A DNA stretch of 64,000 bases from Bacteroidota bacterium (GCA_023417785.1 JAEZEH010000145.1:95652-159651), one strand, 5' to 3'. Shown: positions 42,911-51,966, counted from the stretch's first letter. Translations and numbers: made by a program. Notes: generated from the letters alone by a model not told the origin.

Positions 42911-45058
42911 TCAGTCGTACCACATTCCCAACTCGCCCTTGTCATAACGGGGTTTTTTCCCTTTTTCTTTCAAATGGTCCGGCTGGGTATCCTGTTTTTT
43001 AAATAAACGTGCCCACCATAGCTTAAAGTTCGTAACCGTATCCCTTTCCTCCCGCACATTATTTTTGTTTGTGCGGACAAACTGCGCGTCGGGGTGGAGT
43101 CCCCGGTTTCTGGAAAAGCGATACTTCTGCATTTTGATATTTCCCTGGTAATCCGTTATGCGGGCAAATGCCCGTCCAGGCTCGCGAACTTTAAGGGCTT
43201 CCGATGAGCTAGCGGGATTGCGAACATATTTATCCTGTTTAACCCGAACCTGAAGACCGGCTACACTCCTGTCTGTTTCGGTCGGTTTAAGTTTTTTCAA
43301 TGCATCGTCAGCAGCGTTCTTGTTTTGGACATAGTTACGACGCTTTACTTTGACCTGGAGCCCGGTTACAGCATAGATTGTTTTATCAGGCCTTTTCTTC
43401 TTGATTGAGTTTTCATTCGCAAGCTTGTTCTGTATATAATTTCGCCTGAATCGTGAAAGCCTTTGATGGCCGGTAAATTCCTCGCCCTGGTCCGAAAATG
43501 CTGGCTGCATGGACATCAGCTTGTTATTTCCTTTGAACGCTGCTGCCTTTCGTGCGGCTGCCGACGGCCCCCGGCTCTTGACTTTGATATTGCCCGCATA
43601 ATTCGCGGCGCGTTCACCACTTGCCGGTTGACGGCCGGCTATCGGCTTTTCGTCGTTATTCCAGAGCTTTCCACTAACGCTGCCTCCGCCTTTCTTGGGC
43701 CTGCGGGCCTTGATCAAGCCCGTAAACTCCTCTCCCTGATCCTGAAATTCCCTTGGAAGCCTTCTCTTAACAGGGAACCCGGGAATACCCGTTTTTGGTG
43801 TTCTGGTCGCAATTGCCCGCCCATCATTGTTCCAGAGTCTTCCGCTGACGCTTCCGCCGCCCTTCATCTGGCGACCTCTCTTTATTCCTCCGGAATACCC
43901 TTCTCCCTGATCGGAAAAACCTCGTCCCAGGCGTCTCTTTACGGGAATCCCGGAAACATTTGTTCCGGGCCGTAGAGCCGGTAAACCCGTTCCGACACGT
44001 CCACTCCGCGTTGCTGATCTCGGTTTTTTTGAAAAGAAAGGAATTCCCTCAATACGTTTTTTGCTGGATCGGTCGCGATGCCGGATCCGTCGGCCCGCGA
44101 TATCTCCCTGCCAGGCCCCGCTTCCGCGTGTGGCACTCTTGTATCCGCCTGCAGGCCCGGTATAAGGTCGATCTTTCTTTATTTCGCGACGACCACGATA
44201 CGTATTCGGCGCGGGAATGAAACGACGTCGTGGTGTTTCGAAATTACGGCCACGAATTTTTCGTCCGGCTATGTCGGTGGTCTGGGCTTGTTCACCCTTG
44301 CGTTTTTCCCGGGGGAAATTTGCCCAAACATTTATGCTTTTATGCCTGATAAAAGGTCTTGAAGCGCTTCTGGGAACAACTCTCGTTTTGCGGTCTTCAC
44401 CAGGCCTTCGTTTTCCATCCGTCTGAAGTTTTTTCAGTCGGGCAAGGACCTGCTTGTTGGATACCGGACGTTGTGTGTCGCGCGGTCTTGAGGAGCGGTT
44501 ATTGACATATGGTCCCCGCTGGGGATACACATTGCGAACGCTTCCGGTGGCCGAGCGAATTCTCGTGGCCCGGCCGCGGGTTACATTCTGTTTTCCTTGT
44601 CGATCGGGGGGATTCCGCTTCACATAAGGCCCCCTCTGCTGGTGTAGGTAAACTTTTTTGCTTGAAGAATTTCTTTTCCGGAGGGGCCTGCCTGTCAAAT
44701 CTCCCTTCCAGGCGCGCTCGCGTTCACGTGGTTTATGCACATTGAACACAGGCTTCAACGGTTTGCCAGCTTTTTCGCCGCCTCGCGCCTTGCCGCGTGC
44801 CCGGTATCCATCCCGGGAGGATGCCACCCGTCGCGACGATTTTACCTTCTTTTTGTCTTTTCGAGGACCCGTCTTGAATCGGTTTTCACGCGAACTTGCA
44901 GGGGTGTCTCCTTTTGTATTTTGCCCGCTGGCTCCGATAGCAAGAAAGACCATCAGAACAATAAGGCACAGGCACCGGTAAGATGATGCGATGGTGGCAA
45001 TGCTATGAGGGGACCGTGCGTTCAAAAAATAATACTTGGAACCTGCTAATTTAATCAA
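42911..45058 (-). CDS. Very basic secreted repeat protein of unknown function
   Basis: 715 residues. A hydrophobic stretch at about 29-44 (CLCLIVLMVFLAIGASG) acts as a signal peptide, probably cut before Gln46, though it follows an unusually long 28-residue leader. The mature chain is extremely rich in Arg, Lys, Gly and Asn, contains no Cys, and is probably largely disordered. Repeats: AWxGDxxGRxxRxR motifs (116-130, 315-329; partial at 261-271); QRGPYV twice (141-146, 180-185); a 57-residue tandem duplication (369-481); and three 35-37 residue units (538-644). The C terminus (655-715, HPDAQFVRTNKN; KLWWARLFKKQD) is non-repetitive and may be an anchor. The ATG overlaps the upstream E1 stop by 4 bases. 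No function is recognised. Confidence 0.85.
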   Translation of the reverse strand: MIKLAGSKYYFLNARSPHSIATIASSYRCLCLIVLMVFLAIGASGQNTKGDTPASSRENRFKTGPRKDKKKVKSSRRVASSRDGYRARGKARGGEKAGKPLKPVFNVHKPRERERAWKGDLTGRPLRKRNSSSKKVYLHQQRGPYVKRNPPDRQGKQNVTRGRATRIRSATGSVRNVYPQRGPYVNNRSSRPRDTQRPVSNKQVLARLKKLQTDGKRRPGEDRKTRVVPRSASRPFIRHKSINVWANFPREKRKGEQAQTTDIAGRKIRGRNFETPRRRFIPAPNTYRGRREIKKDRPYTGPAGGYKSATRGSGAWQGDIAGRRIRHRDRSSKKRIEGIPFFSKKPRSATRSGRVGTGLPALRPGTNVSGIPVKRRLGRGFSDQGEGYSGGIKRGRQMKGGGSVSGRLWNNDGRAIATRTPKTGIPGFPVKRRLPREFQDQGEEFTGLIKARRPKKGGGSVSGKLWNNDEKPIAGRQPASGERAANYAGNIKVKSRGPSAAARKAAAFKGNNKLMSMQPAFSDQGEEFTGHQRLSRFRRNYIQNKLANENSIKKKRPDKTIYAVTGLQVKVKRRNYVQNKNAADDALKKLKPTETDRSVAGLQVRVKQDKYVRNPASSSEALKVREPGRAFARITDYQGNIKMQKYRFSRNRGLHPDAQFVRTNKNNVREERDTVTNFKLWWARLFKKQDTQPDHLKEKGKKPRYDKGELGMWYD
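43127..43447 (-). repeat. Three tandem 35-37 residue repeats in the basic protein
   Basis: Residues 538-572, 573-607 and 608-644. Consensus: xxxYVQN, a short acidic/Ala helix, xxKxxKP, then (V/A/Y)xGLQVxVK or YQGNIKMQ. The first two units are the closest pair. Confidence 0.8.
43616..43954 (-). repeat. 57-residue tandem duplication in the basic protein
   Basis: Residues 369-424 and 426-481. Both copies have (I/F)PVKRRL, (F)xDQGEx(Y/F)(S/T)GxIK, KGGGSVSG(R/K)LWNND and an Ala-Thr/Gly-Arg tail. The DNA copies differ at many third codon positions, so the duplication is old and protein sequence has been kept. A third FSDQGEEFTG copy is at residues 521-530. Confidence 0.85.
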
Positions 45059-47031
45059 AATCCGAGCAACTCCTTAATTCTCTCTTTCAACCTTCCTTTA
45101 GGCAGGAAATTCTGCTCCAAAGTGGGGGCAAAAGGAACTGGTGTATCGAGGCTGGCCACCCGGAGAACAGGCGCGTCAAGAAACCGGAAGCAGTTTTCGG
45201 TAATCCAGGCGCTGATTTCTGCGCCAATCCCTCCTGTTAACGTGTCTTCATGAAGAATTAATACACGACCAGTCTTTTTTACGCTTTCCGATACCGTTTC
45301 TTTGTCCCACGGCAGCAACGTGCGTAGATCGATCAGATCTGCCTGGCAGTCCATTTCATTCAGAACTTCGCTGGCCCAAATGACTCCCATTCCATAAGTG
45401 ATGATGCTCAATTCGTTACCCTGGCGAATTCGCGCAGCTTTTCCGATTTCAACCGTATAGTACGAATTTGGGATCTCCTCCTTTACGGAGCGGTAGAGTG
45501 CTTTATGTTCAAAATACATAACCGGATTCGGATCCTCAAATGCAGCACACAGTAAGCCCTTTGCGTCATATGGATTTGAGGGATACACGATTTTGAGCCC
45601 CGGAGTATGAAAAAACCAGGATTCGTTGCTTTGTGAATGGAATGGTCCTGCGGCTGTTCCGGCGCCGGTAGGCATCCGAATAACCACATCGGCGGCCTGA
45701 CCCCAGCGCCAGTGACTTTTTGCCAGATTGTTCACGATCTGCGTCATTGCCTCAGAAACGAAGTCCGCGAATTGCATTTCGATCATGGCTTTCATGCCCT
45801 TGATAGCGAGCCCGAGCCCGGCACCGACTACTGCCGATTCGCAGATGGGCGTGTTGCGTACGCGATGGCGTCCGAATTGGTTTACAAATCCATCTGTTAT
45901 CTTGAAAACACCCCCATATTCGGCGATGTCCTGCCCCATGAGAACCAATTCAGGATGTTTCTCCATGGATTGGCGCAGACCGTCAGAAATTGCATCAATA
46001 AAGCGCCTTTCCGATTTGTCTAACGTTGCAGGTGTCGAAAGCACAGCTTCATGTTTTGCAAAAAGGTCAGCTACTTCACGGTCCGTATCCGGCACCGGGG
46101 GCTGTTCCGCAAAGGCCACGGACAGACCGTCGTCAATGGCAACCTTTATTGTTTTTCTGAGTGACTCGATCTTGTCGGTGGTCAGAATTCCTTCAGCCAG
46201 CAGGAACTGTTCAAAGTTCGTTAGAGGGTCCTTTTTCGCCCACTCGTCCATAAGCGATTTAGGAACATACTTCGTACCTGAGGCTTCTTCGTGGCCTCTC
46301 ATTCGGAACGTCATACACTCGAGTAAAACAGGCCGGGGGTTTTGTCGTATAGATTCGGCAATTTCAGTGACTGTCTGATACACTTCAAGTATATTGTTAC
46401 CATCGATGCAGTATCCTTCGATTCCGTAGCCGGGAGCCTTGTCGACAAAACTTTTACATCGGAACTGCTCAACACTGGGCGTAGAAAGACCATATCCGTT
46501 GTTCTCGATGATGAAAATGACCGGAAGATCCCAGACAGCGGCAAGATTTAACGCCTCATGGAAGTCGCCTTCACTCGTCCCGCCGTCGCCGTTGAAAACC
46601 GCCGTTGCTTTTTTTTCATTCGTCAGTCGACTTGCCAGTGCTATGCCAGTAGCCACACCGTTTTGCGGACCGAGATGCGAAATCATACCCACAATATGAT
46701 GCTCTTTAATGCCGAAATGAAACGATCGGTCGCGACCTTTAGTGTAACCCAAAAGTGAACCCTGCCATTGGGCAAACAAACGCTCAAGTGGCAATTTCCG
46801 GCTGGTGAATACGCCCAGGTTGCGGTGCATCGGTAAAATGTATTCATCCGGTTGCAATGCCTGAGCGACGCCTACCGAGATTGCTTCCTGGCCGATTCCG
46901 CTAAACCATTTGCTGATCTTATTCTGGCGCAGCAGAATCAGCATCTTTTCTTCGATCATTCGGGGGGTAAGAAGAGCCTCATACAGGTCCGCTAGAACCG
47001 AGTCAGGGAGATTGCGACGGTTGAATTTCAT
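45055..47031 (-). CDS. Fused alpha/beta E1 subunit of a 2-oxoacid dehydrogenase (branched-chain type)
   Basis: 658 residues. The alpha half (about 1-320) has RNLGVF, the thiamine diphosphate motif GDGGTSEGDFHEALNLAA to IIENNGYG, and MRGHEEASGTKY. The beta half (about 340-658) has MGQDIAEYGGVFKITDGF, EMQFADFVSEAMTQIVN, MPTGAGTAAGPFHSQSNE and HEDTLTGGIGAEISAWI. Such fused E1 proteins, common in Bacteroidota, decarboxylate branched-chain 2-oxoacids or pyruvate with separate E2 and E3 subunits, which are not in the window. Substrate is uncertain. The stop overlaps the ATG of the basic repeat protein. Confidence 0.93.
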   Translation of the reverse strand: MKFNRRNLPDSVLADLYEALLTPRMIEEKMLILLRQNKISKWFSGIGQEAISVGVAQALQPDEYILPMHRNLGVFTSRKLPLERLFAQWQGSLLGYTKGRDRSFHFGIKEHHIVGMISHLGPQNGVATGIALASRLTNEKKATAVFNGDGGTSEGDFHEALNLAAVWDLPVIFIIENNGYGLSTPSVEQFRCKSFVDKAPGYGIEGYCIDGNNILEVYQTVTEIAESIRQNPRPVLLECMTFRMRGHEEASGTKYVPKSLMDEWAKKDPLTNFEQFLLAEGILTTDKIESLRKTIKVAIDDGLSVAFAEQPPVPDTDREVADLFAKHEAVLSTPATLDKSERRFIDAISDGLRQSMEKHPELVLMGQDIAEYGGVFKITDGFVNQFGRHRVRNTPICESAVVGAGLGLAIKGMKAMIEMQFADFVSEAMTQIVNNLAKSHWRWGQAADVVIRMPTGAGTAAGPFHSQSNESWFFHTPGLKIVYPSNPYDAKGLLCAAFEDPNPVMYFEHKALYRSVKEEIPNSYYTVEIGKAARIRQGNELSIITYGMGVIWASEVLNEMDCQADLIDLRTLLPWDKETVSESVKKTGRVLILHEDTLTGGIGAEISAWITENCFRFLDAPVLRVASLDTPVPFAPTLEQNFLPKGRLKERIKELLGF

Positions 47032-47048
47032 ATTAATAGCAAGCGCCG

Positions 47049-47056
47049 TAAAGTTA
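47049..47056 (-). promoter_or_regulatory. Putative -7 element of the E1 gene
   Basis: TAACTTTA on the minus strand, 7 of 8 match to TAnnTTTG, 17 bases before the E1 ATG at 47031. The -33 element is not clear. Confidence 0.35.
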
Positions 47057-47154
47057 TCAGAGTTTTTTTATCCTTCTGAGAATACCCTATATTATACAGT
47101 CCCATTCGCAGCAAAAAATTTCGTAAGCTTGCAGGTGGTTTGGGCTATTGGCGC

Positions 47155-50100
47155 ATGCGGTTTATATTTCTTCTACTCTTGCTTACAGCTTTTGTTCCAG
47201 CCCGGGGCCAGCATCACCGTTTCCATCAATATCGGGTTGAACATGGATTGCCAAGCGATGTTATCAAGGCCGTAACCCAGGATTCTTTGGGTTTTTTATG
47301 GATCGCTTCTGACGATGGGCTGGTCAAATACGATGGACTGAAATTCACGACGTATAAAGATGCTTTTCGAAGTCAGTATGTAAAGGGCTTTCTGCACACA
47401 AAAAATGGCCGTTTACTCGCATTCGGCGATCTCGATGTAATCGAAATTCAAAATACTATTGATACTGTTGCCTTCCAACCTCTGCTCAAAGGGGAACGGT
47501 TTTTTTCCGACAGCGCTATTTGGTTTCCGAAATCCGCTTATGAAGACCATTTCGGCATGATCTGGTTCGGCGAGCCGAAGTCTGTCACCCGTTTTGATGG
47601 CAAGGACATCAAAAGGTATGATTTCGGGGAAGAAAACCGTTCCGCTGTCTTCGTGAGATCGTTTTCATTTTTCGAAGATGATGAGAAGAATCTTTTCGTC
47701 ATTTCATACAACGGGAAGGTGTTTCGATATTCAAAGGGTGGCGACAAGTTTATCGCAATGAAGGGAATTAAGTTGCCCACGGACATAAGCAGCGTACTCT
47801 GGTTTAATAAAAGTTTATGGATCGCCTCACGTAGCGGATTGTATTTCGCCCGAATTGCAGGGGACAGAATAAGCCAACTGGAGAACATGTTTCCCGTACG
47901 TCATGTGTCTCACCTTGCATTGGACAGCGATTCTTCTCTACTGGTGAGTACCTATGAGCAGGATTTGCATCGGATAAAACTTTCTCCTGAATTCGTGTGG
48001 GAAAGCCTCCAGTATAATTTCAATGGAATCAATCACTGTTTTGTCAGTAACGAAAATGATATCTGGGTGTCGACGGACAAGGGCCTGGTATTGGTACAAA
48101 AGAATTTGTTTGTCTTAAGTGATATCGGTTCACAAACACACTTCGTAGAAGGGATTGCGTATGATGACGAAAATGACCGGGTGTATTATTGCACTAAGGA
48201 AACACTCGTCGAACTTACGCCAGATGGCGAACATGACTGGTCAAGACGGGTGCTTCACGCCGGGAGTCAGAATTATTTTCAGGCGCTGGAATTTCGTGAT
48301 GAAACCCTTTGGGCAGCCTCAAGCTCGAACGTCCTCCAATTCCAGGAAGGCAAGCTTGTAAAAACGTGGGACTTTTCATCCGATGGAAATTTTGTTCATG
48401 ATATTTTTCTTGACAAGAGGGATAACCTGTGGATAAGTCAGGCAGGGACCGACGAAATTAAAATGATGTCGGATTCAGCCACAGTGGAGAGGTTCAGCAC
48501 GCGTGACCTCACCCAGAATGATATAAATCTCGTGCGCGAAGGAACCGATGGAATTTATGCAACTGCAAGTGGTAATATGTCATATCTTTTTTTTAAAGGC
48601 CATGGCGACGACAGATTTCGGAATATAAGCGCGCCCCTGCCTTTTTTCGTTCGAGGTGACCTCAACGTAGTCGATATGGCGATTGATGGCGACGATGTGA
48701 TCTGGCTTGCCAGCAGTGAAGGATTATTAAGGTTCCAGGATCAGGCTATCGAAAGAGTTACATTCGGTGAAAAGTTCGAGGAATACCCGGTGAGCTCTGT
48801 CGAATTATTAGACAGGAAAAATATCCTTTTTGCAAATTCATACGGGCTCTTCCGGTACGATGTAGATTCGAACGAGTACTGGTTGTACGATGAAAATACA
48901 GGGTTGCCCTCAAATACAATTACAGATCACGGTATATACGTTACACCGGCCCGGGAAGTATGGATAGGCACTTCCTATGGAGTTGCGTCAGCGCGGGGAT
49001 CTCTGCTTACGAGCATGAATACCCGAAAACCTTTTTGTGTTGATGCCCGCGTTAACGGCGTAGCTACACGTTTTATTAACGGATTATCGGCTGAATACGG
49101 GTCCTTCATTACCCTTCGGTTTTCGCCCATATCTTTTCCGGAAAATAAAATAAATCTTCAATGGAAGTTCACGAAGGATTCGGTTTGGACACCGATTGAA
49201 GGCCAGCAACTAAGTCTGTCGCGACTTAACGACGGAGTCTACACAATAAACGTCCGCGCAAAAAAAAATACCGGCTTTGGTTGGAGTGATCCGGCTGAAC
49301 TAACTCTCACAGTTGCACCGCCGTATTGGAAGAAGACGACCTTCGCAATGATCGTCTTTTCCGGGGTGCTGCTTATTGCCTGGGCTTCATATGGACTGAC
49401 TTCGGTACTTATGAACCGAAGGAAAAAGTTTCTGCAGGAGGTGATCAATGAGCGCACGATGGAATTGCAGAAGGCGAATGAGGAACTGCGAATGCGTAAC
49501 TCGGAATTAGATCGGTTCGTCTACAGTGCATCACACGATCTGAGCGCACCATTGAAATCCATATTGGGTCTTATTCGCGTTGCCCAGATGGATCATCCCG
49601 GCGAATCTCAGACGCAATATCTCACCATGATGGAACGGAGTGTTCACAAATTGGAGGCTTTTATTCAGGAGGTTGTCACGTATTCGAGAAACATCAGGAT
49701 GCCGGTGAAGTATGACTCTTTTTGCTTTCGGGATTTTGTCGAAGGCCTCCTGCAAGACCATGAGTTTAGCCCGAACTTCAGCCGCATTCGATTCATTGTA
49801 GAGGATGAGCTCGATGGTCTGATGGTATCTGATGTCACTCGCATGAAGATTATTTTGAATAATCTACTCAGCAACGCGATCAAGTTTCATTGGGTAGACG
49901 AGGGTCGTGATCCATTTGTGAAGATAAGCGCCCGAAAGGATGCGGGATCATATGTGTTGTCAGTTTCTGACAACGGGAAAGGAATATCCGAGTCGCATAT
50001 CAACCGGATTTTCGAAATGTTCTATCGGGCGACCGACCAGACACAAGGGTCAGGGTTAGGGCTTTATATCCTTAAGGAATCCGTTACCAAACTTGGTGGA

Positions 50101-50190
50101 TCCGTCTCTGCGTCTTCCGAGGTGGAGAAGGGAACTACATTCTCCATTATTCTTCCGGTTCCGGTGCCGGAAACTCAGCTGGTGGAATAG
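47155..50190 (+). CDS. Two-component propeller sensor histidine kinase without receiver
   Basis: 1011 residues from ATG 47155. A signal peptide ends VPARGQ. Propeller repeats fill about 20-640 (VEHGLPSDVIKAVTQDSLGF; LWIASDDGLVKYDG; TGLPSNTITDHGIYVT). A Y_Y_Y domain covers about 650-725 (LRFSPISFPENKINLQWKF), one membrane helix is near 735-757, and a coiled coil leads to HisKA (SASHDLSAPLKSI, His794) and HATPase (LLSNAIKFHWVD; VSDNGKGISESHIN; GSGLGLYILKESV). Unlike classical hybrid two-component systems of Bacteroidota, it has no receiver or AraC domain, and no regulator is adjacent. The periplasmic part probably binds a glycan or other ligand. Confidence 0.93.
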   Translation: MRFIFLLLLLTAFVPARGQHHRFHQYRVEHGLPSDVIKAVTQDSLGFLWIASDDGLVKYDGLKFTTYKDAFRSQYVKGFLHTKNGRLLAFGDLDVIEIQNTIDTVAFQPLLKGERFFSDSAIWFPKSAYEDHFGMIWFGEPKSVTRFDGKDIKRYDFGEENRSAVFVRSFSFFEDDEKNLFVISYNGKVFRYSKGGDKFIAMKGIKLPTDISSVLWFNKSLWIASRSGLYFARIAGDRISQLENMFPVRHVSHLALDSDSSLLVSTYEQDLHRIKLSPEFVWESLQYNFNGINHCFVSNENDIWVSTDKGLVLVQKNLFVLSDIGSQTHFVEGIAYDDENDRVYYCTKETLVELTPDGEHDWSRRVLHAGSQNYFQALEFRDETLWAASSSNVLQFQEGKLVKTWDFSSDGNFVHDIFLDKRDNLWISQAGTDEIKMMSDSATVERFSTRDLTQNDINLVREGTDGIYATASGNMSYLFFKGHGDDRFRNISAPLPFFVRGDLNVVDMAIDGDDVIWLASSEGLLRFQDQAIERVTFGEKFEEYPVSSVELLDRKNILFANSYGLFRYDVDSNEYWLYDENTGLPSNTITDHGIYVTPAREVWIGTSYGVASARGSLLTSMNTRKPFCVDARVNGVATRFINGLSAEYGSFITLRFSPISFPENKINLQWKFTKDSVWTPIEGQQLSLSRLNDGVYTINVRAKKNTGFGWSDPAELTLTVAPPYWKKTTFAMIVFSGVLLIAWASYGLTSVLMNRRKKFLQEVINERTMELQKANEELRMRNSELDRFVYSASHDLSAPLKSILGLIRVAQMDHPGESQTQYLTMMERSVHKLEAFIQEVVTYSRNIRMPVKYDSFCFRDFVEGLLQDHEFSPNFSRIRFIVEDELDGLMVSDVTRMKIILNNLLSNAIKFHWVDEGRDPFVKISARKDAGSYVLSVSDNGKGISESHINRIFEMFYRATDQTQGSGLGLYILKESVTKLGGSVSASSEVEKGTTFSIILPVPVPETQLVE

Positions 50191-50225
50191 TTTTAAGTGG
50201 CGGTTCTTTTTTGCGTCGCAACTGT

Positions 50226-50233
50226 TATTTTTG
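50226..50233 (+). promoter_or_regulatory. -7 element of the M16 peptidase gene, 6 bases before the ATG
   Basis: TATTTTTG is a full match to TAnnTTTG; the ATG at 50240 follows after 6 bases. No good -33 element is seen at the right distance. Transcription from it would give a leaderless or nearly leaderless mRNA. Confidence 0.4.
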
Positions 50234-50239
50234 CGAACT

Positions 50240-51478
50240 ATGATAGCGTTTGAAGAATTTTCGCTGGATAATGGTTTGCGTGTAATCGTACATGAAGACC
50301 CGACTGTCCAGATCGCAGTGATGAACATCCTGTATAAAGTCGGTTCGCGCGATGAACAGCCGGATAAGACTGGGTTTGCACATTTATTTGAGCATCTTAT
50401 GTTCGGAGGCTCAAAGCATATTCCCAGTTACGATGAGCCGCTTCAACTGGTAGGTGGTGAGAATAATGCGTTCACTAATACAGACATCACAAACTACTAT
50501 CTTACACTTCCGGCAACAAATCTTGAGACAGGCTTCTGGCTTGAAAGCGACCGCATGCTTGGCCTTTCCTTTGAACCGAAAGTGCTCGATGTACAGCAAA
50601 AAGTAGTCATTGAAGAATTTAAACAACGCTATCTAAACCAGCCGTATGGAGATGTGTGGTTAAAACTTCGTCCTCTGGCGTATAAAACCCATCCTTACCA
50701 GTGGGCAACGATTGGAAAAGAAATCAGTCACATCGAAAACGCTACACTTGATGATGTCCGGGAATTTTTCTACACCTTCTATGTACCAAATAACGCCATA
50801 CTCGTCGTTGCGGGTAATGTCACCGTTGAACAGGTAAGGATGCTTTGCGAAAAATGGTTCGCTCCCATTCCCGCCGGAAAGCCCGGGGATCGCCGCCTAC
50901 CGCAGGAATCTCCCCAAAAGGAGAAACGTTTGTCTGAAGTCAATGCGCCGGTTCCTGCCGACGCGTTCTATAAGGCGTGGCATATGCCGGGAAGATTTCA
51001 CAAAGATTACTACGCCTGTGACCTGATGAGTGATATTCTCAGTAGGGGCCAGTCAAGCCGGCTATATCAAAAACTTGTAAAAGAGAAAGAGATTTTTACA
51101 TCGATCTCGTCTTTTGTCATGGGCTCAGTTGATCCGGGTTTGCTGGTTGTCAGCGGTCGGATTAAGCCCGGAACGTCGTTATCACAAGCAGATCAACAAG
51201 TGCAAGTGATCATAGATGAATTTGTGGCAGACGGCCCGACTGAAGAGGAATTGAAGAAGGTGAAAAACCAGGCCGAATCAACTATTGAGTTCGGTGAAAT
51301 TGAAGTGATGAACCGTGCGATGAACCTTGCATTCTCGAAGCTTTCCGGTGATGCAAATCTGGTGAACCGCGAGATTGATCTTATTGAAGAGGTCACACGT
51401 ACCGATGTGCAGCGTGTAGCCGGCCAGATACTTGACGAATCGAATTCCAACACATTGTACTACAAAGCCACAAAGTGA
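50240..51478 (+). CDS. M16-family zinc metallopeptidase
   Basis: 412 residues from ATG 50240. A frame reaching back to 50093 overlaps the kinase gene and is rejected, because family similarity starts at IAFEEFSLDNGLRVIVHED. The inverted zinc motif HLFEH lies near 56-60 (TGFAHLFEHLMFGG), with a downstream Glu in VVIEEFKQRYLNQPYGD. The second, inactive-half region (DAFYKAWHMPGRFHKDYYAC) completes a pitrilysin/processing-peptidase-like fold. There is no signal peptide. It begins the M16-ispF-mnmD cluster. Confidence 0.92.
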   Translation: MIAFEEFSLDNGLRVIVHEDPTVQIAVMNILYKVGSRDEQPDKTGFAHLFEHLMFGGSKHIPSYDEPLQLVGGENNAFTNTDITNYYLTLPATNLETGFWLESDRMLGLSFEPKVLDVQQKVVIEEFKQRYLNQPYGDVWLKLRPLAYKTHPYQWATIGKEISHIENATLDDVREFFYTFYVPNNAILVVAGNVTVEQVRMLCEKWFAPIPAGKPGDRRLPQESPQKEKRLSEVNAPVPADAFYKAWHMPGRFHKDYYACDLMSDILSRGQSSRLYQKLVKEKEIFTSISSFVMGSVDPGLLVVSGRIKPGTSLSQADQQVQVIIDEFVADGPTEEELKKVKNQAESTIEFGEIEVMNRAMNLAFSKLSGDANLVNREIDLIEEVTRTDVQRVAGQILDESNSNTLYYKATK

Positions 51479-51483
51479 GTTCT

Positions 51484-51966
51484 ATGAAAAAAATCAGAGT
51501 GGGAATGGGGTACGATGTGCACCAACTTGTCGAAGGCCGCGAGCTATGGCTTGGCGGCATCAATCTACCAGCACAAAAAGGGGCAGTAGGCCATTCCGAT
51601 GCCGATGTGCTGATTCATGCTATATGCGACGCACTTCTCGGCGCTGCCGACCTGCGCGACATTGGTTTTCACTTTTCAAATAGCGACAACCGATGGAAAG
51701 GTATGGACAGTAAGTTTTTTCTCAGGGAGGTAACGAGCCTGCTCGCAACCGAAGGCTGGAAGATAGGCAACGTCGATTGTACGATTTGTCTCGAGCAGCC
51801 GAAGATCAACCCGCATATTTCTGCGATGAAAAGTGCGCTGGCGCCGTTGATGCAGATCGGGGAAGGAGATGTATCCATCAAAGCGACCACGTCCGAAAAA
51901 GTTGGTTTCGTTGGCAGGGAAGAAGGCATCAACGCCTATGCGGTTGCTTTGATATTTAAGGAATAA
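51484..51966 (+). CDS. ispF: 2-C-methyl-D-erythritol 2,4-cyclodiphosphate synthase
   Basis: 160 residues from ATG 51484; a GTG overlapping the preceding stop at 51475 adds three residues and is less likely. It forms the cyclodiphosphate in the MEP isoprenoid pathway. The zinc ligands are in GYDVHQLVEG (Asp, His) and GHSDADVLIHAICDALLGA (His). The active-site loop DIGFHFSNSD and the C-terminal KATTSEKVGFVGREEGINAYA are typical. The stop shares bases with the mnmD start (TAATG). Confidence 0.97.
   Translation: MKKIRVGMGYDVHQLVEGRELWLGGINLPAQKGAVGHSDADVLIHAICDALLGAADLRDIGFHFSNSDNRWKGMDSKFFLREVTSLLATEGWKIGNVDCTICLEQPKINPHISAMKSALAPLMQIGEGDVSIKATTSEKVGFVGREEGINAYAVALIFKE

Noticed and set aside
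43127..43954. Regular repeats considered as a CRISPR-like or non-coding array
   Set aside because: Periods are 171 and about 105 bases, multiples of three, without constant repeats and unique spacers; they are protein repeats.
43463..44986. Several sense-strand open frames opposite the basic repeat protein, which could suggest that the annotated strand is wrong
   Set aside because: They are short, Cys/Pro/Arg-rich and fragmentary, while the minus-strand frame runs unbroken for 715 codons, has a signal peptide and conserves repeats through third-position changes.
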